DNA from: Marispirochaeta sp.
Lineage (GTDB): Bacteria; Spirochaetota; Spirochaetia; JC444; Marispirochaetaceae
Length of the DNA: 64,000 nt
Direction: 5' to 3'
Assembly (NCBI RefSeq): GCF_963668165.1
Contig: NZ_OY764209.1
Location: forward strand, 744,001-808,000
Part shown: positions 25,409 to 34,472 of the stretch, piece by piece
How positions within the stretch are numbered: the stretch's first letter is position 1
How the letters are laid out: each line of letters starts with the position of its first letter
Made by a program: the position numbers and the translations under genes
Notes under the pieces: model-generated
Told to the model about the DNA's origin: nothing
The model's database searches: none
What the model saw: the letters and a program-made list of their open reading frames with translations, nothing else

Positions 25409-25430
25409 TTCTGGAAGCGGCTGATTTTTA
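25391..25430. terminator. Bidirectional terminator between the MFS gene and groEL
   Basis: A perfect 10-bp stem (25393-25402 with 25413-25422) has a T-run on the plus side (GATTTTTA) and an A-run on the other (TTTTTTGTG on the minus strand), so it can end both convergent transcripts. The loop carries the MFS stop codon. Confidence 0.9.
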
Positions 25431-25447
25431 CTCGTACATAGAGCGGT

Positions 25448-27351
<1,904 letters not shown>

Positions 27352-27382
27352 TGTGTTTCTCCATGTTTGTAAGAAGATTATA

Positions 27383-27426
27383 CCTCTTCACCGAAGAGGG
27401 CTCAGATTTTCTATCTGTGATAGAGC
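27383..27426 (-). promoter_or_regulatory. Inverted repeats in the groES leader
   Basis: Two short perfect inverted repeats lie between the predicted transcription start and groES: 7-3-7 at 27383-27399 (CCTCTTC/GAAGAGG) and 6-3-6 centred at 27417 (TCTATC/GATAGA). They could be operator sites or leader hairpins. No CIRCE-type TTAGCACTC/GAGTGCTAA pair is present. Confidence 0.4.
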
Positions 27427-27468
27427 AATTTATGTGCCAAGATGGCGATTTCTTTTAATTGCAAGTAT

Positions 27469-27497
27469 AATATACAATTATTCCCTTCGTTTGTCAT
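27469..27497 (-). promoter_or_regulatory. groESL promoter candidate
   Basis: ATGACA (27497-27492), 17 bp, TATATT (27474-27469) on the minus strand, in an AT-rich stretch. The leader to groES would be about 110 nt. Confidence 0.5.
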
Positions 27498-27561
27498 CTG
27501 ATTTTAAAGAAAAAACAGAGATCAGGACAATATGACACAGAAGCGAATTTTTAAAGCAAAA

Positions 27562-27617
27562 CATGGGTCATAATTACCCATGGGCTGCCGGAGAAGGAGA
27601 ACGCCGGCTCCGGCAGC
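27562..27617 (-). terminator. Double-hairpin terminator of the ferritin gene
   Basis: A 10-bp GC-rich stem (27584-27593 with 27608-27617) starts 9 nt after the ferritin stop. It is followed on the minus strand by a second 7-bp stem (27562-27568 with 27576-27582) and TTTTGCTTT. Confidence 0.75.
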
Positions 27618-27626
27618 TCTGCGGCT

Positions 27627-28163
27627 CTAATCTTCCGCGCCCAAGGGGCCGACAAAACTGGTAGGAATGGTAACAGGCCGCGATTTCAATTCCCTGTCCA
27701 GCATGTACAGGCCAGGGCCATTACTGCCCATGGAAATCTCCATACGGGTAATAATGTCTGCAGCGTTCTTTTCTTCCTCCACCTGTTCGGTTACATACCA
27801 CTGGAGAAAGATACGGCTCGCGTAGTCATTTTCCTCTTCTGCCTGACGCATAAGGGAATGTATAGAAGCGGTGACCACTTTTTCATGCTCAAGAGTAGCC
27901 TTCAGCACATCCATCGGTGAATCCCAGCTCTCCTGAGGCTTCTCGATGGCCAGCAGTACCGGTTTGCTGCCCTGGTCAAGAAGATATTCATAGATCTTCA
28001 TGGCGTGGAACATCTCTTCGTGATACTGGACCATATACCAGTGAGCAAAGCCCTCAAGGCCCTGATCATTACAGTGGGCGGACATTGCCATATACAAATA
28101 TCCGGAATACATCTCCTTGTTTATCTGCTCATTCAGGGCCTGCCGCATTTTTTCAGAAATCAT
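27627..28163 (-). CDS. ftnA: Non-haem ferritin
   Basis: A 178-residue four-helix ferritin. The diiron ligands are visible as Glu in 'QINKEMYSGYLYM' near residue 17, the E-x-x-H of 'YHEEMFHAMKIYEYLLDQGS' near 50-53, Glu in 'ATLEHEKVVTASIHSLMR' near 94, and Glu/Gln in 'FLQWYVTEQVEEEKNAADII' near 127-130. It oxidises Fe(II) and stores iron in a 24-mer shell. The length fits bacterial FtnA. The AAGGAG site 7 nt upstream supports the start. The short upstream region contains several small dyads (for example CAGA-5-TCTG at 28180-28192), but I cannot assign a Fur or PerR box with confidence. Confidence 0.95.
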   Translation of the reverse strand: MISEKMRQALNEQINKEMYSGYLYMAMSAHCNDQGLEGFAHWYMVQYHEEMFHAMKIYEYLLDQGSKPVLLAIEKPQESWDSPMDVLKATLEHEKVVTASIHSLMRQAEEENDYASRIFLQWYVTEQVEEEKNAADIITRMEISMGSNGPGLYMLDRELKSRPVTIPTSFVGPLGAED

Positions 28164-28258
28164 GTGTTTCTCCTTATTCAGACAAATTCTGATTATTTAG
28201 ATAAACATACTCAGACAAGGAGACAGGGTAAAGAAATCTTGATTATTTCCAGGAATAA

Positions 28259-28768
28259 TTATTGGTTTCTGATGGAGAAGGAACTACGCAGGACCTTCCA
28301 GAGATCGGCCATAACTGCATCCCGCGGCCCCGCTGCACCGGCATCAAGCAGAACATCGTCGCGATTACGGCTTAACCATCGGTATACCCTTGCTGCGCCG
28401 TCCGGTGCCGAAGTCCCCGCCTGGGCGGCACTCACCAGGCTGAGCATTTCTGCTTCGTCAAAAGTCTTGCGCACCTGTACAAGATCAACAATAAAGCTGC
28501 GGCCAAAGGCTCCCCGCTCAATGCTGACCCCGCCTGACTGTACGGCGGGGTTTTCCTTTTCTTTGCTTTTTGAAGATGCGGGCTTTTTTGTGGTCTCCGC
28601 CTCCTGGTTCAGCCTTTCAACACGCTGATTATAGATCAGGGTATTGGCCTGCTTGATCAGAAACAGCAGCCCTTCCCGGTCTATCTCTTTTATCAGGCCC
28701 CTCAGTTCCTTAAGAAGAAGCTGCCGCGGGTCTTCCTGTGCTTTTTTCCTGCTTTCCTTGCCAGCCAC
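28259..28768 (-). CDS. Small conserved-looking protein of unknown function
   Basis: A 169-residue cytoplasmic protein. The N-terminal half is helical ('LLLKELRGLIKEIDREGLLF', 'LIKQANTLIYNQRVERLNQE'), then a low-complexity linker 'KKPASSKSKEKENP', then a compact C-terminal domain with 'IERGAFGRSFIVDLVQVRKT' and 'RVYRWLSRNRDDVLLDAGAA'. I do not recognise the family. The start is GTG 28768: a near-perfect AAAGGAGGTG lies 5 nt before it, and the 19 codons upstream look non-coding in this frame. It therefore overlaps the end of the PAS-GGDEF-EAL gene by 59 nt and is probably co-transcribed with it, which hints at, but does not prove, a role in the same pathway. Confidence 0.8.
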   Translation of the reverse strand: MAGKESRKKAQEDPRQLLLKELRGLIKEIDREGLLFLIKQANTLIYNQRVERLNQEAETTKKPASSKSKEKENPAVQSGGVSIERGAFGRSFIVDLVQVRKTFDEAEMLSLVSAAQAGTSAPDGAARVYRWLSRNRDDVLLDAGAAGPRDAVMADLWKVLRSSFSIRNQ

Positions 28769-30620
28769 TGCACACCTCCTTTCCGTTATGACGGTTCTGT
28801 TCCCAGAGCAGATGCAGCAACTCATCCGTCTTCATGGGTTTGTAATAGTAAAACCCCTGATGCTGGTAACAGCCGTGTTTTTCCAGATACTTCACATGCT
28901 CCTGGCTCTGAACACCCTCTGCAACAACATCCAGATCAAGACTCTTTACAAGATTAATAATACCTTTGACAATCTTGCGGTTGTGTTCCTGATCAAGCCC
29001 GGCAACAAAGGTTTGATCGATCTTAATTACGTCCACCGGAAGTTTTGACAGATAACTGAAGGAGGAAAACCCGGTACCAAAATCATCGATCATAAAGCTG
29101 AGTCCCGGAAAACGGTCTTTCAGCTCCTGGATACGCAGCGATGCCTCCCGGGGATTACGAATAAAAACTCCCTCGGTCATCTCAAGTTTAAGCCCACGCG
29201 GGTCAACCTGGTATTTTTCAACTGCTTCCGCAATCTTACGCTCAAAGAAGGGATCATCAAACTGGCGGGGGCTTATGTTGACACTTACATAAAGATGGGC
29301 GCAGCCGTGGTGCTGAAGATGACTCAGCATACGGCAGGCTTTCAGCAGAACCATAGCTCCCAGGGGGACTATAATTCCGGTCTCTTCGGCCAGGGAGATA
29401 AAATCATTGGGAAGTACAATGCCCTCCCCGGGATGAAGCCATCTGACAAGGGCTTCAAAGCCGACAATACCCTTTCCATTCCGGTGAATCGGCTGAAAAT
29501 AGAGGGTAAGCTGGGAGGCACAGATAGCCGCCCGCAGGCCCTCCTCAAGATGGAGTCGGCGGGTAACCTCTCTGTTCATCTCCGGGGTAAAGAAGCGGTA
29601 GGTGTTACCCCGCTCCTTCGCCCGATACATCGCTATATCTGCATTGGAAATAAGGAGAGAAATATCACTGCCGTCATCGGGAATAACAGAAATACCTATG
29701 CTGACGCCAAGACTGATATAGGGCAAGTCGGGATTTTCCCGGATGGAGTAGGGCCTGCGGATATCGCTGATAATCTTGAGCGCGACAACCGCGGCCTCCC
29801 GGGGATCCCGCAAATGAGGCAGTAGAACGACAAACTCGTCGCCCCCAAAACGGAACACCCCCTCCTCGCGCCGCTCCATCTCCAGGTTTTCGACCCGAAA
29901 AATCTGGTCACTCTCGCGCAGGCAGTTATGAAGCCGATGGGTACACTCCACAAGGATTGCGTCCCCCACATGATGTCCGAGAGAGTCATTAACCTTCTTA
30001 AAACCGTCAAGGTCCAGAAAAAGGAGAGCACCCTTTCGCTCTCCATAGCGCAGAGTCTCATTCAGATATTCCGTTAAATAGATATGGAAGAGGTCCCGGT
30101 TTCCAAGATCCGTGAGTTTATCATGATAGGCCAGGTAACGGAGCTTACGTTCAGTTTTCTTCCGTTCAGATATATCCCGAATAATGCACGGCATAATCAG
30201 GCCGTTGTTTGTAGAAACGGATATTCCGAAGGAAATCTCAAGAGGAATTATTTCATTGCCGGCTGTTTCCCCGAGAAGTTCCAGATGATTACTTATTCCC
30301 TTTTTTTGCCGGTCCGTCAGGCACAACAAAAAATAGTTCCGGATTTTCTCTTCAACCCGTTTGAACTCTCCGGTCGGAAACAAAACCGAAAATGAACGGC
30401 CGACAATCTTGCGGGGGGAGGTTTTGAAGATGTCCTGCACCACGGAATTGGCATACACAATACGCAGATCCTGGGAAACCTGGATAATAACATCGGAGGC
30501 TGTTTCTGCCAGGGCCTGATAGCGGCTTTTAAGATCCTCCAGCTCCCTGCGATAGCGACGGATTTTATCATCCCGGGCTGTGCGCTTATCTGCGAGCTCC
30601 GTGGTACGCCTGTTTATCAT
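28710..30620 (-). CDS. PAS-GGDEF-EAL bifunctional c-di-GMP protein
   Basis: The 636-residue protein starts with a coiled region, then a PAS domain (about 40-155, 'YQALAETASDVIIQVSQDLR'), a GGDEF domain with intact 'FRFGGDEFVVLL' near residue 265, and an EAL domain with 'GFEALVRWLHPGE', 'LKLEMTEGV', 'MIDDFGTGFSSFSYLSKLP', 'VIKIDQTFV' and 'VVAEGVQSQEH'. All metal and catalytic residues of an active phosphodiesterase are present. About 14 extra residues ('VENLEMERREEG' region) lie between the RxxD site ('RESD') and GGDEF. No membrane segment is seen. I chose ATG 30620; a GTG 30 nt upstream is possible but coincides with a TATACT -10-like box. Confidence 0.93.
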   Translation of the reverse strand: MINRRTTELADKRTARDDKIRRYRRELEDLKSRYQALAETASDVIIQVSQDLRIVYANSVVQDIFKTSPRKIVGRSFSVLFPTGEFKRVEEKIRNYFLLCLTDRQKKGISNHLELLGETAGNEIIPLEISFGISVSTNNGLIMPCIIRDISERKKTERKLRYLAYHDKLTDLGNRDLFHIYLTEYLNETLRYGERKGALLFLDLDGFKKVNDSLGHHVGDAILVECTHRLHNCLRESDQIFRVENLEMERREEGVFRFGGDEFVVLLPHLRDPREAAVVALKIISDIRRPYSIRENPDLPYISLGVSIGISVIPDDGSDISLLISNADIAMYRAKERGNTYRFFTPEMNREVTRRLHLEEGLRAAICASQLTLYFQPIHRNGKGIVGFEALVRWLHPGEGIVLPNDFISLAEETGIIVPLGAMVLLKACRMLSHLQHHGCAHLYVSVNISPRQFDDPFFERKIAEAVEKYQVDPRGLKLEMTEGVFIRNPREASLRIQELKDRFPGLSFMIDDFGTGFSSFSYLSKLPVDVIKIDQTFVAGLDQEHNRKIVKGIINLVKSLDLDVVAEGVQSQEHVKYLEKHGCYQHQGFYYYKPMKTDELLHLLWEQNRHNGKEVCSGWQGKQEKSTGRPAAASS

Positions 30621-30731
30621 AACCTTTTCTCTCTGTTTAGTAGTATACACAATTCAGCGAAAAGCTGTAGTTTTTTTCGTTTTTCTTTGCCTTCCGGCCT
30701 GTGAATAGTACCTTGGTAAGTGAGGCAGGGC

Positions 30732-31670
30732 ATGATTGAATTCAGAGACCCCGTGGCGGAGCATATCAAGGCCTTCATCCTCGACGAAACCGCCATGGAA
30801 ATCGACAACAGGGATTATCCATCCGACCCTGTGTGGCGGGAATACCGGGAAACCGGAAGCAAAATATGGCTTTACGGCAATGCTGCACCAGCCGACACGG
30901 TCTGGACCCGGGACATGGAGGCCATATACCTGGATACGCCTCTTTTAACTGATGCCCTGAGAAAAGACCATTTTACAGATCTTATTACTGAAGCCAATAA
31001 GGTGCTGAAAGGACTTCCCCGGGATGAAAGAGTAAATGAGATTGCTTTTATAATCAGTGCCCGCAATGCAGTGCGTACCTCCAAGCGCTTCGCTGCCAAG
31101 GTGTGCGTAGAAATCCCCCTCTTCTCCGTCGCCCACACCGAGATTGGTCAGTATGCCCGGAGGTTATACCAGATCTGCCCGGAGCACATCATGCCTTCAC
31201 TTCCCTACAGCCCCGCCGGCCTTAAAGCAGCAGCAGAACTGGAACAGGCGGGAATTCCGGTGGTAATACACACCGGGGTCAGTCTGCTGCAGGTACAGGA
31301 TTCGATCCAGCAATCAGCACCCTCCTATGTAGCAGTCGGTCTCTTTCATGATACGGGCGCGGGCCCGTCTGTGAAGGACCTGAATTCCTTCCTTGACCTC
31401 AGCAGTCAAATGGGCGTGACCCCGCTGATTGCCTGTGGATTGGACAGCCCCAAGGAGATACATCAATTCAAGGGTTTTCCGGTAATCATTGTTACTCCTT
31501 CCGCTGCTGAGGCCTACCATAAAGACCGCCAAGCCAGCAGTCCGGAATCATCCAATGCGGCCCAGACAACATCTCAGAACCGACTCTGGGAGAGAGACAT
31601 AGCTGTACACTCCAGGGAGGGGTACCGGAAACTCGTTCTTTTGATTAGAAACACCATTGACTCCAATTAA
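30732..31670 (+). CDS. Transaldolase-like TIM-barrel protein lacking the Schiff-base lysine
   Basis: The 312-residue protein follows the transaldolase pattern: 'EAIYLDTPLLTDALRKDHFT' near residue 65, 'KVCVEIPLFSVAHTEIGQYA' near 118, 'HIMPSLPYSPAGLKAAAELE' near 150, then 'GIPVVIHTGVSLLQVQDSIQ' and 'APSYVAVGLFHDTGAG'. In true transaldolases the segment before 'T..GL.A' reads V-K-[IV]-P with the catalytic lysine; here it reads 'HIMPSLPYSPAGL', so the lysine is absent. I infer a non-aldolase or regulatory role, or a different chemistry. ATG 30732 has GAGG at 6 nt; a GTG at 30720 is the alternative. The gene stands apart from any visible pentose-phosphate genes. Confidence 0.65.
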   Translation: MIEFRDPVAEHIKAFILDETAMEIDNRDYPSDPVWREYRETGSKIWLYGNAAPADTVWTRDMEAIYLDTPLLTDALRKDHFTDLITEANKVLKGLPRDERVNEIAFIISARNAVRTSKRFAAKVCVEIPLFSVAHTEIGQYARRLYQICPEHIMPSLPYSPAGLKAAAELEQAGIPVVIHTGVSLLQVQDSIQQSAPSYVAVGLFHDTGAGPSVKDLNSFLDLSSQMGVTPLIACGLDSPKEIHQFKGFPVIIVTPSAAEAYHKDRQASSPESSNAAQTTSQNRLWERDIAVHSREGYRKLVLLIRNTIDSN

Positions 31671-31732
31671 ACAAATTGTTCTAAATACTTTACTATGCGC
31701 AGCATTTGGTTTATTATTCCCAAAAGATACCT

Positions 31733-33376
31733 ATGGAAAAACTACGCGCTTCCGCAAATGCGAAATCTCCTTCAGTACCGTCCGGGAATATGCGTTTCGG
31801 CGCAAGTCTCCTGCTTTTGACGGCCGGGATTATGGCACCGATTGGATTTCCCCATATCTCCGGGGTCAGCTATCCATTGCTCGCACTTCCAATGCTCTTT
31901 TTTCTATTGAACGGCTTTATTCGCGGGACGACCCTCAGTATTCTGCTTCTGATCGTTTTTTATCTGGAAATCTCGTTTTTCCTGCCCTTCTCTTTATCGG
32001 GGATTTACAGAATGAAGCTTCAGTTAATCGGTGCGATGATTCTCGTGAATATTCCCGCCGCCTACCTGCAGCAGCGTTGCCGGGAACAGGGCAGTCATCG
32101 GCTGTCCCGGCTCCTCTACTTTGATCAGCTTACGGGGCTGCCGAACCGGAACCAATTAATCAGGGATATTCAGAAGATACCGACCCCCGTTCTGTTTCTC
32201 ATTAACATCGATGACTTCAAGGAGATCAACGATGTCTTCAGCCCCAAGGCCGGGGACATGATCCTCCGAGAGTTGGGGGAACTGATACACACAATTATAA
32301 CGGAAGAACCCTGCAGGTATTACAAACTCACAGCGGATGAGTTTGCCCTGCTATTCAACAACGCAAAAGACACTATCACCCGTCAGCAGTTGAGTATACT
32401 GGCAGAATCCCTGAGCAGCCGGGTTGCGGCACAGGAGTTCTCCATCGATGAATGTGAAATCCGCCTGCGGGTTACCATTGGAATCGGGGACAGCCGCATT
32501 AACGCCAACGACAACGTTCTGTCCCAGGCAGATATGGCGCTGAAAACAGCAAAATCGATCCACAAACCTTATCTGTTCTTTACCCAGACTATCGATACCC
32601 GGGAAAACTATCATAAAAACATACACTCCCTTAAAGTCCTTACAGAAGCCCTGGAGCATAACAGAATTGTTCCCTTCTACATGGCAATTATAAACAGCGC
32701 AACCGGTAAACCTGATTCCTACGAGTGTCTTGCCCGGCTTATTGATCCAGAAGGAACAGTTTATCCTCCCCTCTTTTTCCTGGAGATCGCCAAAAAGGCA
32801 CGTCTCTATTCCCAGATTACGCGCATGATTTTCAGAAAAGCAGCAGAATACTTTAACGACCTGCCATATCAGTTCACAATAAATATCTCCATGGACGATA
32901 TGGATGATCCTGAAACGGTTTCGACCATCCTGGAAATACTGGAGTCCCATCCAAAACTCCAGAACCGGGTTATCTTCGAGATTCTCGAGTCGGAAAGTAT
33001 CAACAATTATCCGCAGGTGATGATGTTCATTCAGCTAGTCAAAACCTACGGCTGCAAAATAGCTATTGATGATTTCGGTTCCGGATACTCCAACTTTGAG
33101 AACCTTTCCCGGCTTCGGGTGGATTTTCTCAAGATAAACGGCGCCCTTGTCCGTAATATAACCAGGAATCGCCAAAACCGGTTCATCGTGGAAAACATTC
33201 ATACCTTTGCTGCCGGACTTGGAATTAAAACCGTCGCCGAGTATGTGGAAGACGAGTTTATTCTCGAACAGCTGCAAATAATGAAAATTGACTATCTCCA
33301 GGGCTACTACTTTGGGGCTCCAGCCGCGGATATTGTATCTATACCGGCCGATAGATTGCTGCAGAACTTAAAATAG
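31733..33376 (+). CDS. Membrane protein with degenerate GGDEF and near-intact EAL domain
   Basis: The 547-residue protein has about four N-terminal membrane helices ('FGASLLLLTAGIMAPIGF', 'LLALPMLFFLLNGFI', 'ILLLIVFYLEISFFLPF', 'LIGAMILVNIPAAYL'), a GGDEF-like domain from about residue 125 ('LTGLPNRNQLIRDI') whose signature reads 'LTADEFALLF' instead of GGDEF, and an EAL domain whose first motif reads 'YECLARL' (ECL). The latter keeps 'VIFEILESESI', 'AIDDFGSGYSNFENLSRLRV', 'FLKING' and 'TVAEYVED'. The cyclase half should be inactive; the phosphodiesterase half may work. The start is uncertain: ATG 31733 is chosen, TTG 31706 is possible just after a TACTAT -10 box. Confidence 0.88.
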   Translation: MEKLRASANAKSPSVPSGNMRFGASLLLLTAGIMAPIGFPHISGVSYPLLALPMLFFLLNGFIRGTTLSILLLIVFYLEISFFLPFSLSGIYRMKLQLIGAMILVNIPAAYLQQRCREQGSHRLSRLLYFDQLTGLPNRNQLIRDIQKIPTPVLFLINIDDFKEINDVFSPKAGDMILRELGELIHTIITEEPCRYYKLTADEFALLFNNAKDTITRQQLSILAESLSSRVAAQEFSIDECEIRLRVTIGIGDSRINANDNVLSQADMALKTAKSIHKPYLFFTQTIDTRENYHKNIHSLKVLTEALEHNRIVPFYMAIINSATGKPDSYECLARLIDPEGTVYPPLFFLEIAKKARLYSQITRMIFRKAAEYFNDLPYQFTINISMDDMDDPETVSTILEILESHPKLQNRVIFEILESESINNYPQVMMFIQLVKTYGCKIAIDDFGSGYSNFENLSRLRVDFLKINGALVRNITRNRQNRFIVENIHTFAAGLGIKTVAEYVEDEFILEQLQIMKIDYLQGYYFGAPAADIVSIPADRLLQNLK

Positions 33377-33384
33377 GTTACCTT
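33356..33384 (+). promoter_or_regulatory. Possible leaderless promoter of the adenosine deaminase gene
   Basis: TTGCTG (33356-33361), 17 bp, TACCTT (33379-33384), then 6 nt to ATG 33391. Both boxes are weak, and the gene is also only 14 nt after the upstream stop, so read-through is possible. Confidence 0.3.
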
Positions 33385-33390
33385 TAAACC

Positions 33391-34470
33391 ATGGTAACAA
33401 CAGAAATGATTAAACAGCTTCCCAAAGTGGAACTTCACGACCATCTCGATGGAAGCCTGCAGCCACAGACGATAATAGAACTTGCAGAAAAAGAGGGCGT
33501 CCAGCTGCCGGCCTCCACTCCGGAAGAATTGGCAAACTGGTTTCATCGCGGGGCAGACCGTAAGAACCTTTCCCTTTATCTTGAAGGCTTTGCCTATACG
33601 ACCGCGGTAATGCAGTCCCGGGAAACCCTTCGGCGCGTGGCCCGGGAACACATGCACACTCTGGCAGAAGACAATGTTGTCTATGCGGAGATCCGCTTTG
33701 CCCCCTGCCTTCACCAGAATCAGGGGCTGAATCTTGAAGAGGTGGTTGAATCGGTTATCGAAGGCCTTGACGAGGGGAGCCGGGATACCGGGACCAGTTA
33801 CGGCCTGATTCTTTGCGCCATGCGGCACCAGAAGGTTTCCCTGGAAATTGCCGAGCTGGCAGTCGCTTACCGTTCCCGGGGTGTCGTCGGCTTCGATATA
33901 GCCGGTGACGAATTCGGACACCCGCCAAAAAAACACCTGGATGCCTTTCAATACATCAAGAACCGGAATTTCAACATTACCATTCATGCCGGAGAAGCCT
34001 TCGGTGTGGAATCGATATGGCAGGCTGTGCAGATTTGCGGCGCCCACCGCATCGGGCATGCAACCCGCCTGGTGGAAGACATGGTTGTCCGCGGCACACG
34101 GATCGAAAAGATGGGAACTCTCTCGTCCTACATTCTGGATAAACGTATTCCCATGGAGATCTGCCTCTCTTCCAATGTTCAAACAGGAGCGGCAAAGAGC
34201 CTTGATACCCATCCTTTCCATATTTATTACCGGAACAACTTCCGGGTAATGCTGTGTACGGACAACCGCCTGATGAGCAATACGAGTCTTGCCAGGGAGA
34301 TGGAGCTGGCTGTGGAGTACTACGGTCTGGATATCCGGGACCTGGAAAAACTGACCATCAATGCCATGAAATCAGCCTTTATCGGCTATGACCAGAGAAT
34401 CAGGCTTATCTACGACGTACTCAAGCCGGGATTCGCAAAGTTACGGGAGACCACCAATCCCAACATGTAG
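33391..34470 (+). CDS. add: Adenosine deaminase family protein
   Basis: The 359-residue metal-dependent TIM barrel has the zinc and catalytic motifs 'VELHDHLDGSLQP' (residue 13), 'YAEIRFAPCLHQNQGL' (near 98), 'ITIHAGEAFG' with catalytic His-Ala-Gly-Glu (near 197), 'HRIGHATRLVED' (near 217), 'CLSSNVQTGA' and 'LCTDNRLMSNTSL' (Asp ligands near 290). It should deaminate adenosine or deoxyadenosine to inosine in purine salvage. The proximal loop is of the adenosine deaminase rather than the adenine deaminase type. No ribosome-binding site is visible. It converges on the hybrid kinase gene with 2 nt between the stops. Confidence 0.92.
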   Translation: MVTTEMIKQLPKVELHDHLDGSLQPQTIIELAEKEGVQLPASTPEELANWFHRGADRKNLSLYLEGFAYTTAVMQSRETLRRVAREHMHTLAEDNVVYAEIRFAPCLHQNQGLNLEEVVESVIEGLDEGSRDTGTSYGLILCAMRHQKVSLEIAELAVAYRSRGVVGFDIAGDEFGHPPKKHLDAFQYIKNRNFNITIHAGEAFGVESIWQAVQICGAHRIGHATRLVEDMVVRGTRIEKMGTLSSYILDKRIPMEICLSSNVQTGAAKSLDTHPFHIYYRNNFRVMLCTDNRLMSNTSLAREMELAVEYYGLDIRDLEKLTINAMKSAFIGYDQRIRLIYDVLKPGFAKLRETTNPNM

Positions 34471-34472
34471 AA

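Noticed and set aside
27352..27600. CIRCE operator for groESL
   Set aside because: Searched on both strands for TTAGCACTC and GAGTGCTAA; not present.
28164..28258. Possible Fur or PerR box upstream of ferritin
   Set aside because: Several short AT-rich dyads occur, but none matches a known box well enough, and the region is AT-rich overall.
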